Part shown: piece after piece, positions 49,661 to 59,852 of the stretch
Layout of the letters: every line of letters starts with the position of its first letter
Position numbering within the stretch: the first letter of the stretch is position 1
Origin: Avibacterium volantium
GTDB taxonomy: Bacteria > Pseudomonadota > Gammaproteobacteria > Enterobacterales > Pasteurellaceae
Length of the DNA stretch: 64,000 nucleotides
Direction: 5' to 3'
Assembly (NCBI RefSeq): GCF_900635775.1
Contig: NZ_LR134167.1
Location: forward strand, 1,707,001-1,771,000
Position numbers and translations under genes: made by a program
Notes under the pieces: model-generated
The model's database searches: none
Told to the model about the DNA's origin: nothing
What the model saw: the letters and a program-made list of their open reading frames with translations, nothing else

Positions 49661-50390
49661 TAGTAACCAACCAGCACAACATAACAGCCCAATTTGGGCG
49701 GCAGCCAAGGCGGCATTTCCTTATTCTCTGCCAATGGTGATAGGCTTTCTTTTTCTTGGTGTGGCCTATGGGCTTTATATGAAGGCATTGGGCTTTGGTG
49801 TGCTTTATCCCTTGTTTATGGCGGCGTTAATTTATGCGGGATCCGTTGAGTTTATTGTTGCAGGGGCATTAGTGATGAGCTTTGCGCCACTGCATATTTT
49901 TTTGCTGACGTTAATGGTGAGTGCAAGACAAATTTTTTACAGCATTTCAATGTTAGAAAAGTATGGTTTCCAGTTAGGCAAAAAACGTTGGTACCTGATT
50001 AGCTCGCTGGTAGATGAAAGTTTTTCACTCAATTATATGGCAAAAATCCCACCGCGCTTAGATAAAGGCTGGTATATGCTATTTGTGAGTTTATATTTGC
50101 ATTGTTATTGGGTGCTTGGTGCGGTGATCGGCAATTTATTTGGCGATCTCGTGCCGTTTAACTTAAAAGGCATTGAATTTGCGATGACAGCACTTTTTCT
50201 GGTTATTTTTGCGGAAAATTGGCTGAAAGAAAAATCACACGAAAGTTCTTTGTTAGGCTTAGGTATCGCGTTAGTGTGCTTAATTGTGGTTGGTAAAAAT
50301 CATTTTCTCATTCCAACCCTTATCGGAATCTTAGCCGCGCTAACCCTTTGGCGACCTAAATTAACCAGCCAATTAAACAAGGTGGAATAA
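49653..50390 (+). CDS. azlC: AzlC family amino acid exporter, large subunit
   Basis: The 245-residue membrane protein has about seven hydrophobic segments and the AzlC signature GVAYGLYMKALGFGVLYPLFMAALIYAGSVEFI, then ARQIFYSISMLEKYGF. AzlCD proteins export branched-chain or other amino acids; the exact substrate cannot be read. The ATG lies in the metR end (GATGAGTAGTAG), so it is translationally coupled to metR. Coupling to a methionine regulator suggests a sulfur amino acid substrate, which is inference. Confidence 0.9.
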   Translation: MSSSNQPAQHNSPIWAAAKAAFPYSLPMVIGFLFLGVAYGLYMKALGFGVLYPLFMAALIYAGSVEFIVAGALVMSFAPLHIFLLTLMVSARQIFYSISMLEKYGFQLGKKRWYLISSLVDESFSLNYMAKIPPRLDKGWYMLFVSLYLHCYWVLGAVIGNLFGDLVPFNLKGIEFAMTALFLVIFAENWLKEKSHESSLLGLGIALVCLIVVGKNHFLIPTLIGILAALTLWRPKLTSQLNKVE

Positions 50391-50719
50391 TGACCTTAAC
50401 AGAACAAATCCTTACTATCATTATTGCCATTTTTGCCGTGCAACTGTGTCGGATTTTACCTTTTATTATTTTTCCTGCACATCGCTCTGCTCCTCCCTAT
50501 ATTCGCTATTTAGGTAAAGTATTGCCTGCCGCAATGTTTGGAATGTTAGTGGTGTATTGTTATAAAAACATTGATTTTTCAACTGCCTATTTAGGCGCAC
50601 CTGATTTTATTGCAGGTGCGGTGGTTTTAGGCTTACATTTTTGGAAAAAGAATATGTTTTTATCAATGATTGTCGGCACAGGTTTGTATATGATACTTAT
50701 CCAATTTATCTTTGTGTAA
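50390..50719 (+). CDS. azlD: AzlD family amino acid exporter, small subunit
   Basis: The 109-residue protein has four hydrophobic segments, with LCRILPFIIFPAHRSAPPYIRYLGKVLPAAMFGMLVVYC typical of AzlD. Its start shares one base with the azlC stop (TAATG). It pairs with AzlC as one exporter. Confidence 0.9.
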   Translation: MTLTEQILTIIIAIFAVQLCRILPFIIFPAHRSAPPYIRYLGKVLPAAMFGMLVVYCYKNIDFSTAYLGAPDFIAGAVVLGLHFWKKNMFLSMIVGTGLYMILIQFIFV

Positions 50720-50752
50720 CTCCCCCACCTTCAACGATGAGGGAGCATAAAG

Positions 50753-53095
50753 CTAAAAGTTCACTTTTATCCCAAATACGGCATTTCGCCCAGCCTGTGG
50801 CGCAAGAAATTTTAATGGAGAAGTATTTGAACGCGCTTCTCGATTGGTTAAGTTATTAATATGGAAATAAATTTCCATTTCACTTTGTTTCCAAGGGTAA
50901 ACATAACTGATGCCCATATCTACCAAAGTAAATGATGGATTAACTAGCTTCTCATCAACTTCATTACTCACATACTTCTGTGTTTTATAATGCGTTGCCG
51001 CAAGAAAGGCGCGCCAATTTTTATACTCAATATTCACATCCCCACCAAAACGCGAAGACGGTAAATTCGGTAAATAATTGCCTAATCCCGTTAAACGCTG
51101 TGGCAATTTTTGTTTAATATGATCATAGAAGAGATGCCAATTCCAAACACCCCAATGCGATGTTTCTAATTGGTAACTTAAATCCACTTCCCACCCAGTT
51201 AAGATGAGCGGTGTTTGACGCCATTGTTTTACCATTAAACCATTGCGCACAAGACCGGTGTAACCTAAATAAGTGAAATGATCAAAATGATTTCGATACC
51301 AGCTCACCGCCCCATTGAACCCATTTTGCCCAATACCGGCAGAAATTTCCCAAGTATGGCTCTTCTCTTTTTGCAAACGTGCATCACCATTTTCTTCAAT
51401 CAACAGAGCATAATGGTTATTATTAGCATACAATTCATTCATTTCTAATGCCCGTTCAGCAAAAGTACGCTGAAGCTTAATATAACTACTTTCGCTAGGA
51501 TTAAATTGAAAAGCGAAATGAGTATTTTGTAAGGAAAAATGACGATCTTTTGCATAGTAAGCACCAACACTTTGCGATCTCTCGCGATGCAACTCTCCTA
51601 ACTGATAACGCACTTTTCCAATACGATGTCCAACCTCCAACGTAAAAGGAGCAAGATCAAGGGTTTCAATCGCAAAGATACTGTATGCTTTGCGTTTTAA
51701 ATCGGGAAGGTAGCTATCCTGACCTTTGGCGCTAACCTTTTGATATGAAAAATCCGTACCAACAGTTCCAATTAATCGCTCAAATAAAGGGGCGTGAATT
51801 GCAGATAATCGATAAGCATAATTATCAGACAAAAAACCATTAGACATCACAGCCCCTAAGAACTCTTGATCCTTCGCGTGTTGATAATTCACTTGAAAAT
51901 CTACGCTCTCAATTCCTTTGATCGGCATCACCCAATGGGTATCCCAATTCAAACGGTGGGTTTGGTTTTTCACTGTTACAGGCGCATATCCCTCATTCGC
52001 TTGGCTAGCTAAATAAGCAAAGCCCGGCACACCATAATCCGTATCAAAATAATGCCAAGACACCCCAGTATAACCAAAATGATCAATATAACTGCTGCCT
52101 AAAGTAAAAGTGCGTGTTGCAGAATGGCTATTCGGAATTCTTCCTTTGGGATAGGAGTGATATTCCTTCAAATCACCAAATTTTTCCATATAGTAAGGAC
52201 TGTTTGGCACATAAAGTGGATTCTCAGGATTTCCCCCCATAAACCCACGACGATTGGTATATTTATCTTCTTCAGTTAGCCCCAAACTTTTATCTTGATA
52301 ATTATCCAAATAATATTGGCTAATATATTTAAAATAAGCAGGATTAAGGCTAGATAACACAGGAATGCTCACTTGACATTGACGCTGTAAATCCGTGCGA
52401 GACTGCAAATAAGCCTTATCATAACACACACCCGCTTTACTAAAGTGCGGTACTTTTATTGACGAAATTTTACTCATTGCACCATCAAGATAAAATGCCC
52501 AATGTTCACCATTATTAATATTCAGTTTAAAAGCCCCTTGATTAGGCGCATTAAAACCTTTATTTAGGCTAACCTCACCACTTATTTTATTTTGTGAAAT
52601 TTGTTTTGGAATAGCATCATCTAAAATATTGATTGCCCCACCAAGGCTTCTTCCGCCATAAAGCACCGCGGCACCGCCCTTACTAATCTCAATCCCCGTA
52701 GCATTTAACGGGTTAATTGAAGTCGCCAAATTACCGCTCACCACGGCTAAATCATTAATTGGCATATTATTCGCTAACACTGCCACACGCTGGCTCGACA
52801 AACCTCGAATAATAGGACGAGAAGAATTTGGCCCAAAGGCACTGCTTTGCACACCAGATACTTTCTCTACCACAGCCCCTAATGTGGTGGAATGATTATT
52901 GCTAAGTTGAGCTTGATTTATACGATACTGCGTATTGAGATAATGATCTGGCACAGCATTTTTCACCGCCTCAGCCTCAACAAAAATTGGAGCGAGTTGC
53001 TGTGTGCTTTCAACATTTTCCTGCCCATAACAATAACACGCACTAAAAAACGCGAAAAAACTCAAAGAAAAATATTTAGAATCAAAAAGTTGCAT
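50753..53095 (-). CDS. TonB-dependent outer membrane receptor, ZnuD-like
   Basis: The 780-residue receptor has an N-terminal signal peptide (to about residue 24) and a TonB-box-like segment (APIFVEAEAV). The plug domain has LGAVVEKVSGVQSSAFGPNSSRPIIRGLSSQRVAVL and VEISKGGAAVLYGG-like text. The 22-strand barrel ends in NAVFGIKVNF, with the terminal Phe. A loop with a Cys pair (GVCYDKAY...LQRQC) and several His residues recalls the zinc receptor ZnuD; heme or another metal complex is possible. An IS1016-like element lies 94 bp upstream of the start, in the promoter region. It converges with azlD. Confidence 0.85.
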   Translation of the reverse strand: MQLFDSKYFSLSFFAFFSACYCYGQENVESTQQLAPIFVEAEAVKNAVPDHYLNTQYRINQAQLSNNHSTTLGAVVEKVSGVQSSAFGPNSSRPIIRGLSSQRVAVLANNMPINDLAVVSGNLATSINPLNATGIEISKGGAAVLYGGRSLGGAINILDDAIPKQISQNKISGEVSLNKGFNAPNQGAFKLNINNGEHWAFYLDGAMSKISSIKVPHFSKAGVCYDKAYLQSRTDLQRQCQVSIPVLSSLNPAYFKYISQYYLDNYQDKSLGLTEEDKYTNRRGFMGGNPENPLYVPNSPYYMEKFGDLKEYHSYPKGRIPNSHSATRTFTLGSSYIDHFGYTGVSWHYFDTDYGVPGFAYLASQANEGYAPVTVKNQTHRLNWDTHWVMPIKGIESVDFQVNYQHAKDQEFLGAVMSNGFLSDNYAYRLSAIHAPLFERLIGTVGTDFSYQKVSAKGQDSYLPDLKRKAYSIFAIETLDLAPFTLEVGHRIGKVRYQLGELHRERSQSVGAYYAKDRHFSLQNTHFAFQFNPSESSYIKLQRTFAERALEMNELYANNNHYALLIEENGDARLQKEKSHTWEISAGIGQNGFNGAVSWYRNHFDHFTYLGYTGLVRNGLMVKQWRQTPLILTGWEVDLSYQLETSHWGVWNWHLFYDHIKQKLPQRLTGLGNYLPNLPSSRFGGDVNIEYKNWRAFLAATHYKTQKYVSNEVDEKLVNPSFTLVDMGISYVYPWKQSEMEIYFHINNLTNREARSNTSPLKFLAPQAGRNAVFGIKVNF

Positions 53096-53105
53096 TACAA
53101 AACAC

Positions 53106-53128
53106 CTTATTTTTTAAAGAAAAATAAG
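53106..53128 (-). promoter_or_regulatory. 5'-UTR hairpin before the TonB receptor gene
   Basis: CTTATTTTT (53106-53114) pairs with AAAAATAAG (53120-53128). On the minus strand the 3' arm runs into the AAGG ribosome binding site of the receptor gene, so folding could limit initiation. The stem is A/T-rich and weak. Confidence 0.35.
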
Positions 53129-53188
53129 TTATTATCCTAACACAAAATATCAGGAAGTAAATGCATCGTTAAACAACATAAAATTTTT

Positions 53189-53901
53189 GGGGCTGTAGTA
53201 GATTAGCAACAATGCTATACTACAAAAATGAAGATAACATATTGTAAATTAAAGAAATCTATACAGAAAAAACTGCTTGAGTTTTTTGTCGCAGAAGTTA
53301 CTGCAAGAACGACAGCAAATTTGCTAGATATTCAACCGAATACAGCCGCTTTGTTCTACCATAAAATCAGGCTTGTGATTGGCTATCATTTATCCCTTGA
53401 AGTTAACGAGATTTTTGAGGGGGAAATTGAACTAGACGAAAGCTATTTTGGTGGTCATCGAAAGGGAAAACGAGGACGAGGAGCGGCTGGAAAAGTTGCT
53501 GTTTTTGGGTTACTAAAACGACAAGGAAAGGTATTTACTGTTGTGGTTGAAAACACCAAGAGTGAAACATTACTCCCTGTTATTAAAAGAAAAATCAAGC
53601 CTGATAGCTGGGTTTATACGGACACTTATCGCAGTTATGATGCGCTTGATGTGAGTGAATTTCACCACGAACGAATCAATCATTCCGAGCTATTTGCGGT
53701 GAAACAAAATCATATTAATGGCATTGAAAATTTTTGGAATCAGGCGAAGCGGATACTGCGAAAATATAATGGAATTAACCGAAAAAACTTTCCTTTATTC
53801 TTGAAGGAATGTGAATTTCGGTTTAACTTTGGGACACCAAAAGAGCAGTTAAAAATATTGCGAAAATGGTGTGAAATTTAGGGCTAATCTACTACAGCCC
53901 C
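53189..53901 (+). mobile_element. IS1016-like element (IS1595 family)
   Basis: The 713-bp element has perfect 19-bp terminal inverted repeats (GGGGCTGTAGTAGATTAGC at 53189-53207 and its complement at 53883-53901). An 8-bp target duplication AAATTTTT (53181-53188 and 53902-53909) frames it. It encodes one transposase. IS1016 is known from Haemophilus and Neisseria. Confidence 0.95.
53228..53881 (+). CDS. IS1016-like transposase (ISXO2-type DDE)
   Basis: The 217-residue transposase has an N-terminal zinc/HTH-like region (LLEFFVAEVTARTTANLLDIQPNTAALFYHKIR) and the ISXO2 catalytic core. The core includes IELDESYFGGHRKGKRGRGAAGKVAVFGLLKR, SWVYTDTYRSYDAL, and HINGIENFWNQAKRILRKYNGI, giving Asp, Asp and the Asn/Glu position of this family. 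It fills almost the whole element and appears intact. Confidence 0.93.
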   Translation: MKITYCKLKKSIQKKLLEFFVAEVTARTTANLLDIQPNTAALFYHKIRLVIGYHLSLEVNEIFEGEIELDESYFGGHRKGKRGRGAAGKVAVFGLLKRQGKVFTVVVENTKSETLLPVIKRKIKPDSWVYTDTYRSYDALDVSEFHHERINHSELFAVKQNHINGIENFWNQAKRILRKYNGINRKNFPLFLKECEFRFNFGTPKEQLKILRKWCEI

Positions 53902-54006
53902 AAATTTTTTTATGAAATGGCACTTCTATTTTTAACTGCGTATGCTTTGTCAAAACACAAAAATAGGAGTACTGTACAGGTTAGAATTGACAGAGAAGAA
54001 AGATCA

Positions 54007-54039
54007 AAAATGAGGTAGCGCTTTACTCTACCTCATTTT
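54007..54039. terminator. Terminator of the phosphoethanolamine transferase pseudogene
   Basis: AAAATGAGGTAG (54007-54018) and CTACCTCATTTT (54028-54039) form a perfect 12-bp stem with a nine-base loop, just past the pseudogene stop. Confidence 0.85.
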
Positions 54040-54041
54040 CT

Positions 54042-55621
54042 TTATTTAAGAGATTTGCTAGGATTCACCCACTTGATTGCATTTGGCGTTATTTGTAAAT
54101 AACCCTGATCGCCTGAAAGATCATTATTATTGACATACCCTTGTTCACAAGAACTAATTCGCTGTTGATAACCAAAGCTATTTAACAATAACGTAGCAAT
54201 TTGCTGATGAAATAAACGATCACATTGTGAAAAAGCTTGCTGCAATTGTTGTTGCACTACGCTGTCAGGGCTATACAACACAGTTGGTACAAGATAATTA
54301 TCCTCGTCCATTGTCGCCTGAATATGACGCTCAGGCGTAACAAATTGTCCGTGATCAGAAGTATAAATAAACAGCCAATCTTGCTCAGTTTGTTGCTGTA
54401 AATAATGAATAACGGCTTTCATTAGCTGATCAGTGGCATAAATAGTATTGTCATATTCATCATTTGCTGTTTTATCACCGAATACTTTTTGCTCGGCAGT
54501 TAAAATCTTACCATAAGGCATATGCGAACCTCGCTGATGTAAAATAATGAAATGATTACCGTTCTGTAAATTAATCTTTTTCAATAAGGGTAATAGCTCC
54601 CTATCAGACATATGCTGTTTAAACCCGAAGCCAAGATCCGTAGGATATTTCAATTCATCAATCCAAGTTTTACCCAGCAAATTCATCAAATCCATATCAC
54701 CTTCTGCTTGAGCGGTATAAAAATACGTTTGATAACCTTGTGTTTGGCTAAACGAAATAAATTGGTCGTACCTTTAGCTATTTGCGCTAAGCCGTTTGGA
54801 TATTCAATGGTATTAAATAAAGAAGGCAATGAAATTGCGGTGAGCAAACCTGCGGAATAGGTTTCTTTTACAATAGGATTAAACGGAGAGTGGGCAAACC
54901 AATCCAAAAATGGTGTTGTTTGTCTGTGCGATGATAACCAAAATAACTGACATGTTTAGCACTTTCACTCTCTCCGAGTAAAAAAATGATATTGCGAACT
55001 TTAGGTTTGCTCACCACCTGTGGCTCAGCCATTTGATAATCAGGCACAACGCTTAGGTGTAACACCTTATAAGGTAAGGTATGCCCCACAAATGAACTTA
55101 AACTGAGATAGTTCGTTTTAATGCGTCCATAAGACAATTTCGGCGAAATAATGCTCTTACTCTCATCTAAAGCCACACGCACAAGGCCAAAAATCATCAA
55201 GAGAAAAAATACTCCATCAGCAATCCAAGAACGTTTACGTTGAAAACATAAAATAGAGCTGACAAAAATAACTTCTAACAAACCCCATAATGCTGGAAAT
55301 AATGTCTTTCCAACCAATGAGTTAGTTGCCCCCATTACTTCGTGCCATTCTTTAAAGAGCAAATATAAATTCATTGGCGTAACCCAGCCTTGATAAGCGG
55401 CATAATGGATATTGTTACCAATAAAACTCATTGCAAAGAAAGCAAGAAGTAAGCATTGTACGACTCTTATATAACAATGCAACAAATACCAAAAGAAACG
55501 CATAATTCTCCGCTAATTTGCCCACAGGCAAAGCTGGCACAGCAAACATCATTCGGTATAGCAATTCGCTTCCAAGTAATAGCACACTGTATAACACAAT
55601 GAGTGATAGGGCTTTTTTCAT
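54042..55621 (-). pseudogene. Lipooligosaccharide phosphoethanolamine transferase, frameshifted
   Basis: The original gene would have encoded about 525 residues: several N-terminal membrane segments, then a periplasmic sulfatase-fold domain with IIFLLGESESAKHVSYFGYHR, a catalytic-Thr region (YSAGLLTAISLPSLF), HQRGSHMPYGKI and FIYTSDHGQFV. Such enzymes add phosphoethanolamine to LPS heptose or lipid A; the plan resembles the HI0275/Lpt6 group. Three breaks are visible on the minus strand. Near 55465 one extra base or two missing follow LLY before RVVQCLL. Near 54918 a base is missing before TTPFLDWF. Near 54755 one A is missing in RLAK before QGYQTYF. The start (GGAT then ATG at 55621) and the end are kept. 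Confidence 0.88.
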
Positions 55622-55779
55622 TTTGATGATCCTAAAAGATTAAAATGAGCGGGATTGTAGCACAACACAATGATTTATATAAACAAAGCACACTAGCTAA
55701 AGTGCGGTGCTTTTTTAATAAATTTTTTTCCATTATATGAATATTAATTTAATTCATACAAAACGTGAAAATTATGACG

Positions 55780-55836
55780 TTGCATAATACTGAGCCTTTC
55801 GGCATTATTAAACACAAGAAAGACGTTTAGACGTCT
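55780..55836 (+). promoter_or_regulatory. metE promoter with tandem MetJ boxes
   Basis: TTGCAT (55780-55785) and CATTAT (55803-55808) are 17 bp apart. Just downstream, AGACGTTT AGACGTCT (55821-55836) gives two adjacent 8-bp met boxes, the second a perfect consensus. MetJ with S-adenosylmethionine would repress metE here. Confidence 0.8.
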
Positions 55837-55869
55837 ATTTGATTAAATTACAAAGACAGGAGTTTGATT

Positions 55870-58143
55870 ATGACAACATTTCACGTTTTAGGTTTTCCTC
55901 GCGTTGGTGCAAAACGTGAGCTTAAATTTGCTCAAGAGCGTTATTGGCGTGGGGACATTGCAGAACAAGATTTATTAGACATCGCAAAAGCATTGCGTGA
56001 GATCAACTGGAAGCACCAAGCGGCGGCGAATGCGGATTATGTCGCGGTGGCCGATTTCACTTTTTATGATCATATTTTAGATCTACAAGTGGCAACAGGG
56101 GCAATTCCTGCGCGTTTTGGTTTCGACAGCCAGAGCTTAACCCTTGACCAATATTTCCAACTGGCGCGTGGGAATAAAGATCAATTCGCCATTGAAATGA
56201 CAAAATGGTTCGACACCAACTATCACTACCTTGTGCCAGAATTTCACAAAAATACCGAATTTAAAGCCAATCCCGCCCATTATGTGCAACAAATTCGCGA
56301 AGCAAAAGCCCTTGGTTTAAATGTGAAACCGACCATTGTTGGCCCATTAACGTTCTTACATTTAGGGAAAGAGAAAGGCGAAGCCTTTAACCGCTTTGAG
56401 TTATTAAACAAACTTGTGCCTGTTTATGTGGAAATTCTCAATGCGTTAGCGGATGAGGGCGTGGAGTGGATTCAAATTGATGAACCTGCTTTAGCGGTGG
56501 ATTTAGCCCCTGAGTGGGTTGAGGCTTACAAAGCGGTGTATGCCACATTAAGCGAAAAAGTAAACGCAAAATTATTATTCGCGACTTATTTTGGCTCAGT
56601 AGCACAACACGCGGAATTGCTCAAAGCCTTACCTGTGGACGGTTTGCACATTGATTTAGTGCGTGCGCCTGAGCAACTGGCTGCCTTTGCTGATTATGAC
56701 AAGGTGCTTTCAGCCGGTGTGATTGATGGCCGTAACGTATGGCGTGCCAACCTCAATCAGGTGTTAGATGTACTTGAACCGTTAAAAGCCAAATTGGACG
56801 AGCGTTTATGGATTGCACCAAGTTGCTCTTTATTGCATACCCCTTATGATCTTTCTGTGGAAGTGCAACTCAAAGAGAACAAACCTGAGCTTTATAACTG
56901 GCTGGCGTTTACGCTTCAAAAAGTGCAAGAATTATCGGTAATTAAGACCGCACTTGAACAAGGGCATGCTGCCGTGCAAGCAGAGCTTGATGCAAGCCAA
57001 GCAGCGGCTGATTCGCGTGCCAACAGCAAAGAAATTCATCGCCCTGAAGTGGCTGCACGTTTAGCTAACTTGCCAGAAGGTGCGGATCAACGCAAATCGC
57101 CATTTGCTGAGCGTATCGCCAAACAAAATGCGTGGTTAAATTTACCGTTATTACCAACCACAAATATCGGCTCATTCCCGCAAACCAGCGAAATCCGCCA
57201 AGCTCGCGCCCAATTCAAAAAAGGGACGCTAAGCCTTGAAGATTACGAAGCGGCGATGAAAAAAGAAATCGAGTTGGTAGTACGTGAGCAAGAAAAACTC
57301 GACCTTGATGTCCTCGTTCACGGTGAAGCGGAACGTAACGATATGGTGGAATATTTCGGTGAATTATTAGACGGTTTCGCTTTCACCAAATTCGGTTGGG
57401 TGCAAAGCTACGGTTCACGTTGCGTGAAACCACCGATTATTTACGGTGATGTGGTACGCCCTGAACCAATGACAGTACGCTGGTCGCAATACGCCCAAAG
57501 CCTCACCAACAAAGTGATGAAAGGAATGCTCACTGGCCCTGTTACGATTTTACAATGGTCTTTCGTGCGTAACGATATTCCACGCGCCACCGTGTGTAAA
57601 CAAATTGGCGTGGCACTTTCTGACGAAGTGTTAGATTTAGAAAAAGCAGGCATTAAAGTGATCCAAATTGACGAGCCTGCGATCCGCGAAGGCTTACCGC
57701 TTAAGCGTGCGGATTGGGACGCATATCTCCAATGGGCAGGCGAAGCGTTCCGCTTAAGCTCAATGGGCGTGCAAGATGATACACAAATTCACACCCATAT
57801 GTGTTATTCCGAATTTAACGACATCTTGCCAGCCATTGCGGCACTTGATGCGGACGTGATCACCATTGAAACTTCACGTTCGGATATGGAATTGTTAAAC
57901 GCGTTCGCTGATTTCAAATATCCAAATGATATTGGCCCGGGTGTGTACGACATTCATAGCCCACGCGTACCAAAACCAGAGGAAATTGAACATCTGCTAC
58001 GCAAAGCCTTGAAAGTGGTACCAAAAGAGCGTTTATGGGTAAACCCAGACTGTGGCTTAAAAACTCGCGGTTGGACAGAAACCTTACAACAGCTTCAAGT
58101 GATGGTTGATGTGACGAAGAAATTGCGTGCTGAACTAGCTTAA
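55870..58143 (+). CDS. metE: Cobalamin-independent methionine synthase MetE
   Basis: MetE transfers the methyl group of methyltetrahydropteroyl-triglutamate to homocysteine. The 757-residue double barrel starts [23 protein letters not shown]. The C-terminal catalytic half has [31 protein letters not shown], the zinc-site [11 protein letters not shown] (His and Cys) and [13 protein letters not shown] (Cys). The frame could open at a TTG 6 bp upstream, but the ATG at 55870 follows AGGAG at good spacing. MetJ boxes precede it, and the activator MetR is encoded in the window. Confidence 0.97.
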   Translation: MTTFHVLGFPRVGAKRELKFAQERYWRGDIAEQDLLDIAKALREINWKHQAAANADYVAVADFTFYDHILDLQVATGAIPARFGFDSQSLTLDQYFQLARGNKDQFAIEMTKWFDTNYHYLVPEFHKNTEFKANPAHYVQQIREAKALGLNVKPTIVGPLTFLHLGKEKGEAFNRFELLNKLVPVYVEILNALADEGVEWIQIDEPALAVDLAPEWVEAYKAVYATLSEKVNAKLLFATYFGSVAQHAELLKALPVDGLHIDLVRAPEQLAAFADYDKVLSAGVIDGRNVWRANLNQVLDVLEPLKAKLDERLWIAPSCSLLHTPYDLSVEVQLKENKPELYNWLAFTLQKVQELSVIKTALEQGHAAVQAELDASQAAADSRANSKEIHRPEVAARLANLPEGADQRKSPFAERIAKQNAWLNLPLLPTTNIGSFPQTSEIRQARAQFKKGTLSLEDYEAAMKKEIELVVREQEKLDLDVLVHGEAERNDMVEYFGELLDGFAFTKFGWVQSYGSRCVKPPIIYGDVVRPEPMTVRWSQYAQSLTNKVMKGMLTGPVTILQWSFVRNDIPRATVCKQIGVALSDEVLDLEKAGIKVIQIDEPAIREGLPLKRADWDAYLQWAGEAFRLSSMGVQDDTQIHTHMCYSEFNDILPAIAALDADVITIETSRSDMELLNAFADFKYPNDIGPGVYDIHSPRVPKPEEIEHLLRKALKVVPKERLWVNPDCGLKTRGWTETLQQLQVMVDVTKKLRAELA

Positions 58144-58169
58144 TAAAAACTAAAAAATTGAGAAAATAT

Positions 58170-58197
58170 CACCGCACTTAAGTGCGGTGTTTTTTTG
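58170..58197 (+). terminator. Uptake-signal palindrome terminator of metE
   Basis: CACCGCACTTAAGTGCGGTG (58170-58189) is a perfect 20-bp palindrome of two abutting uptake signals, followed by seven T. Confidence 0.9.
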
Positions 58198-58241
58198 CGA
58201 TTTTTCTCTAGAAAAGAGCCCTACCTTGCTGTAATTCGCCG

Positions 58242-59660
58242 CTAAACTAAATGAACAGCGGATAACAACATTATCCACACAATCGTTAATGCTGGCCCAA
58301 GCAGCCCAATAATGACCCCGCCTAAACGAAATTCAGATTGTTTGATCAAGCCTGTACTAAAAGCAATGGCATTTGGTGGTGTGGAAACGGGTAAAAATAA
58401 CGCACAAGAAGCACTTAGCCCGATCACTAAGGGCAAAATTGTTGGATTGACATTTCCTCCGCCCACCATTGCGAGCAAAGATATCCCCATTGGTATGAGA
58501 ATGGTTGTGGCAGCAGTGTTACTCATAAAATTCGATAATAACACCGTGATAAAGCCAAATAAGATAAGCAATAACACAAAACTCACTTGAATATGGCTAA
58601 TTTTCTCCACAAAATGCGTTGCAATTTGCTGCTCTTCAATCGCAAGCCCTAACGCCAAACCGCCTGCAACCAGCATTAAGGTATCCCAAGGTAAGCGGCG
58701 GACATCTTTTGCTTCTAGCACGCCTGTCATTGTTAAAGCCACAATAGGAATCCCCGAAGCTGCGGCAACGGGAATACCAATCCATTTGGAGGTCAGCCAG
58801 CAAAATAAGGTGATCGCTAAAATAATGAGTACAATGGTTTTGTGTAATTTTTCTTGGCTGCTAACCTCTATTTCATCTTGGGTTAAAAAATCAAAATGCA
58901 AAGGGGCTTGATATTTTAATTTGTATTTATAAATTAGCACTCGCCAGAAAATAAAAAGCAATAAAAATGCTAAAGGTGCCCCCACCATTATCCACTCTAA
59001 AAATGAAATGGGATAGCCCAATTTTTCTAATGCTCCCACCGCAATGGCATTAGGTGCCGAGCCAATAATTGTCCCCATTCCTCCCACAGAAGCTGCAGCG
59101 GGAATACCTAATAGCAAGGCTTTAGACAAATGCCCTCGCTCCGATAAACGAGAGAATAACGGGCTGATGGTGGCGATCATCATTGCCGTGGTGGCGGTGT
59201 TACTCATTACCATCGACATTACCGCAGTAACAAGCATCAATCCCCACAGCACATTACAGGGGTTTGTGCCAAATCTTGGTAGCACAGCTTTTAGCAGCAT
59301 TAAATCAAGTTTTGTTTTCTTCATTGCTTCAGCAAGAAAAAATCCCCCTAAAAACAACCAAATCACGCTATCTGACCAAGTTTGCAAATATTTCATTGCA
59401 TCATAAGCCTCACTTTTTCCCATTATCAATACAAGGAATCCCACAATTAAAATACTGACGGAAAAAGGGGGAATCGCCTCGGTTACCCACAAGCTAATGG
59501 AAAAAAATAGGAGAAATAACACATAATTTTGAATTTTCGTAAAACTTGCATCGGAAGAAAGCAAGGTAAGCAATAAAGCAAAAATAATAGAAAAAAGAAA
59601 GCAAAAAAGTTTTTTATTATTCAAGGTTTGCATTCCTTGCCAAAGTTGTCTAATTCCCAT
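58242..59660 (-). CDS. SLC13/DASS family anion transporter
   Basis: The 472-residue membrane protein has about eleven to twelve hydrophobic segments. It carries the two Ser-Asn-Thr motifs of divalent anion/sodium symporters: VMSNTATTAMMIATISPL and NFMSNTAATTILIPMGISLL, plus SVGGMGTIIGSAPNAIAVG and LPVSTPPNAIAFSTGLIK. It should import di- or tricarboxylates or a similar anion with sodium. The ATG at 59660 follows GAGG; an upstream TTG in the same frame is part of the leader. It converges with metE. Confidence 0.9.
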   Translation of the reverse strand: MGIRQLWQGMQTLNNKKLFCFLFSIIFALLLTLLSSDASFTKIQNYVLFLLFFSISLWVTEAIPPFSVSILIVGFLVLIMGKSEAYDAMKYLQTWSDSVIWLFLGGFFLAEAMKKTKLDLMLLKAVLPRFGTNPCNVLWGLMLVTAVMSMVMSNTATTAMMIATISPLFSRLSERGHLSKALLLGIPAAASVGGMGTIIGSAPNAIAVGALEKLGYPISFLEWIMVGAPLAFLLLFIFWRVLIYKYKLKYQAPLHFDFLTQDEIEVSSQEKLHKTIVLIILAITLFCWLTSKWIGIPVAAASGIPIVALTMTGVLEAKDVRRLPWDTLMLVAGGLALGLAIEEQQIATHFVEKISHIQVSFVLLLILFGFITVLLSNFMSNTAATTILIPMGISLLAMVGGGNVNPTILPLVIGLSASCALFLPVSTPPNAIAFSTGLIKQSEFRLGGVIIGLLGPALTIVWIMLLSAVHLV

Positions 59661-59852
59661 ATAAAACCTCAAACTGTTTGATTACTGCTTGTTTAATATA
59701 AAAAACTTGCTTAGAATTTACTGTGATCCCATTCAAATAAATGACTTCTTTGATTTATTTTTTCCGATAAATTATTAATGAAAGGTTAAAACTATTATTT
59801 ACTTTTCATTTTTAATTTCTTGCTATCAACTATTTTCATTAAGGAGAACAGG

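Noticed and set aside
53110..53188. Fur or Zur box upstream of the TonB receptor
   Set aside because: ATAATAACTTATT-like text is present, but no match is good enough to separate it from A/T-rich background.
55738..55756. TGAA-N11-TTCA inverted repeat upstream of metE as a MetR site
   Set aside because: MetR sites have a 5-bp centre; the 11-bp spacing and A/T-rich context make it a chance palindrome.
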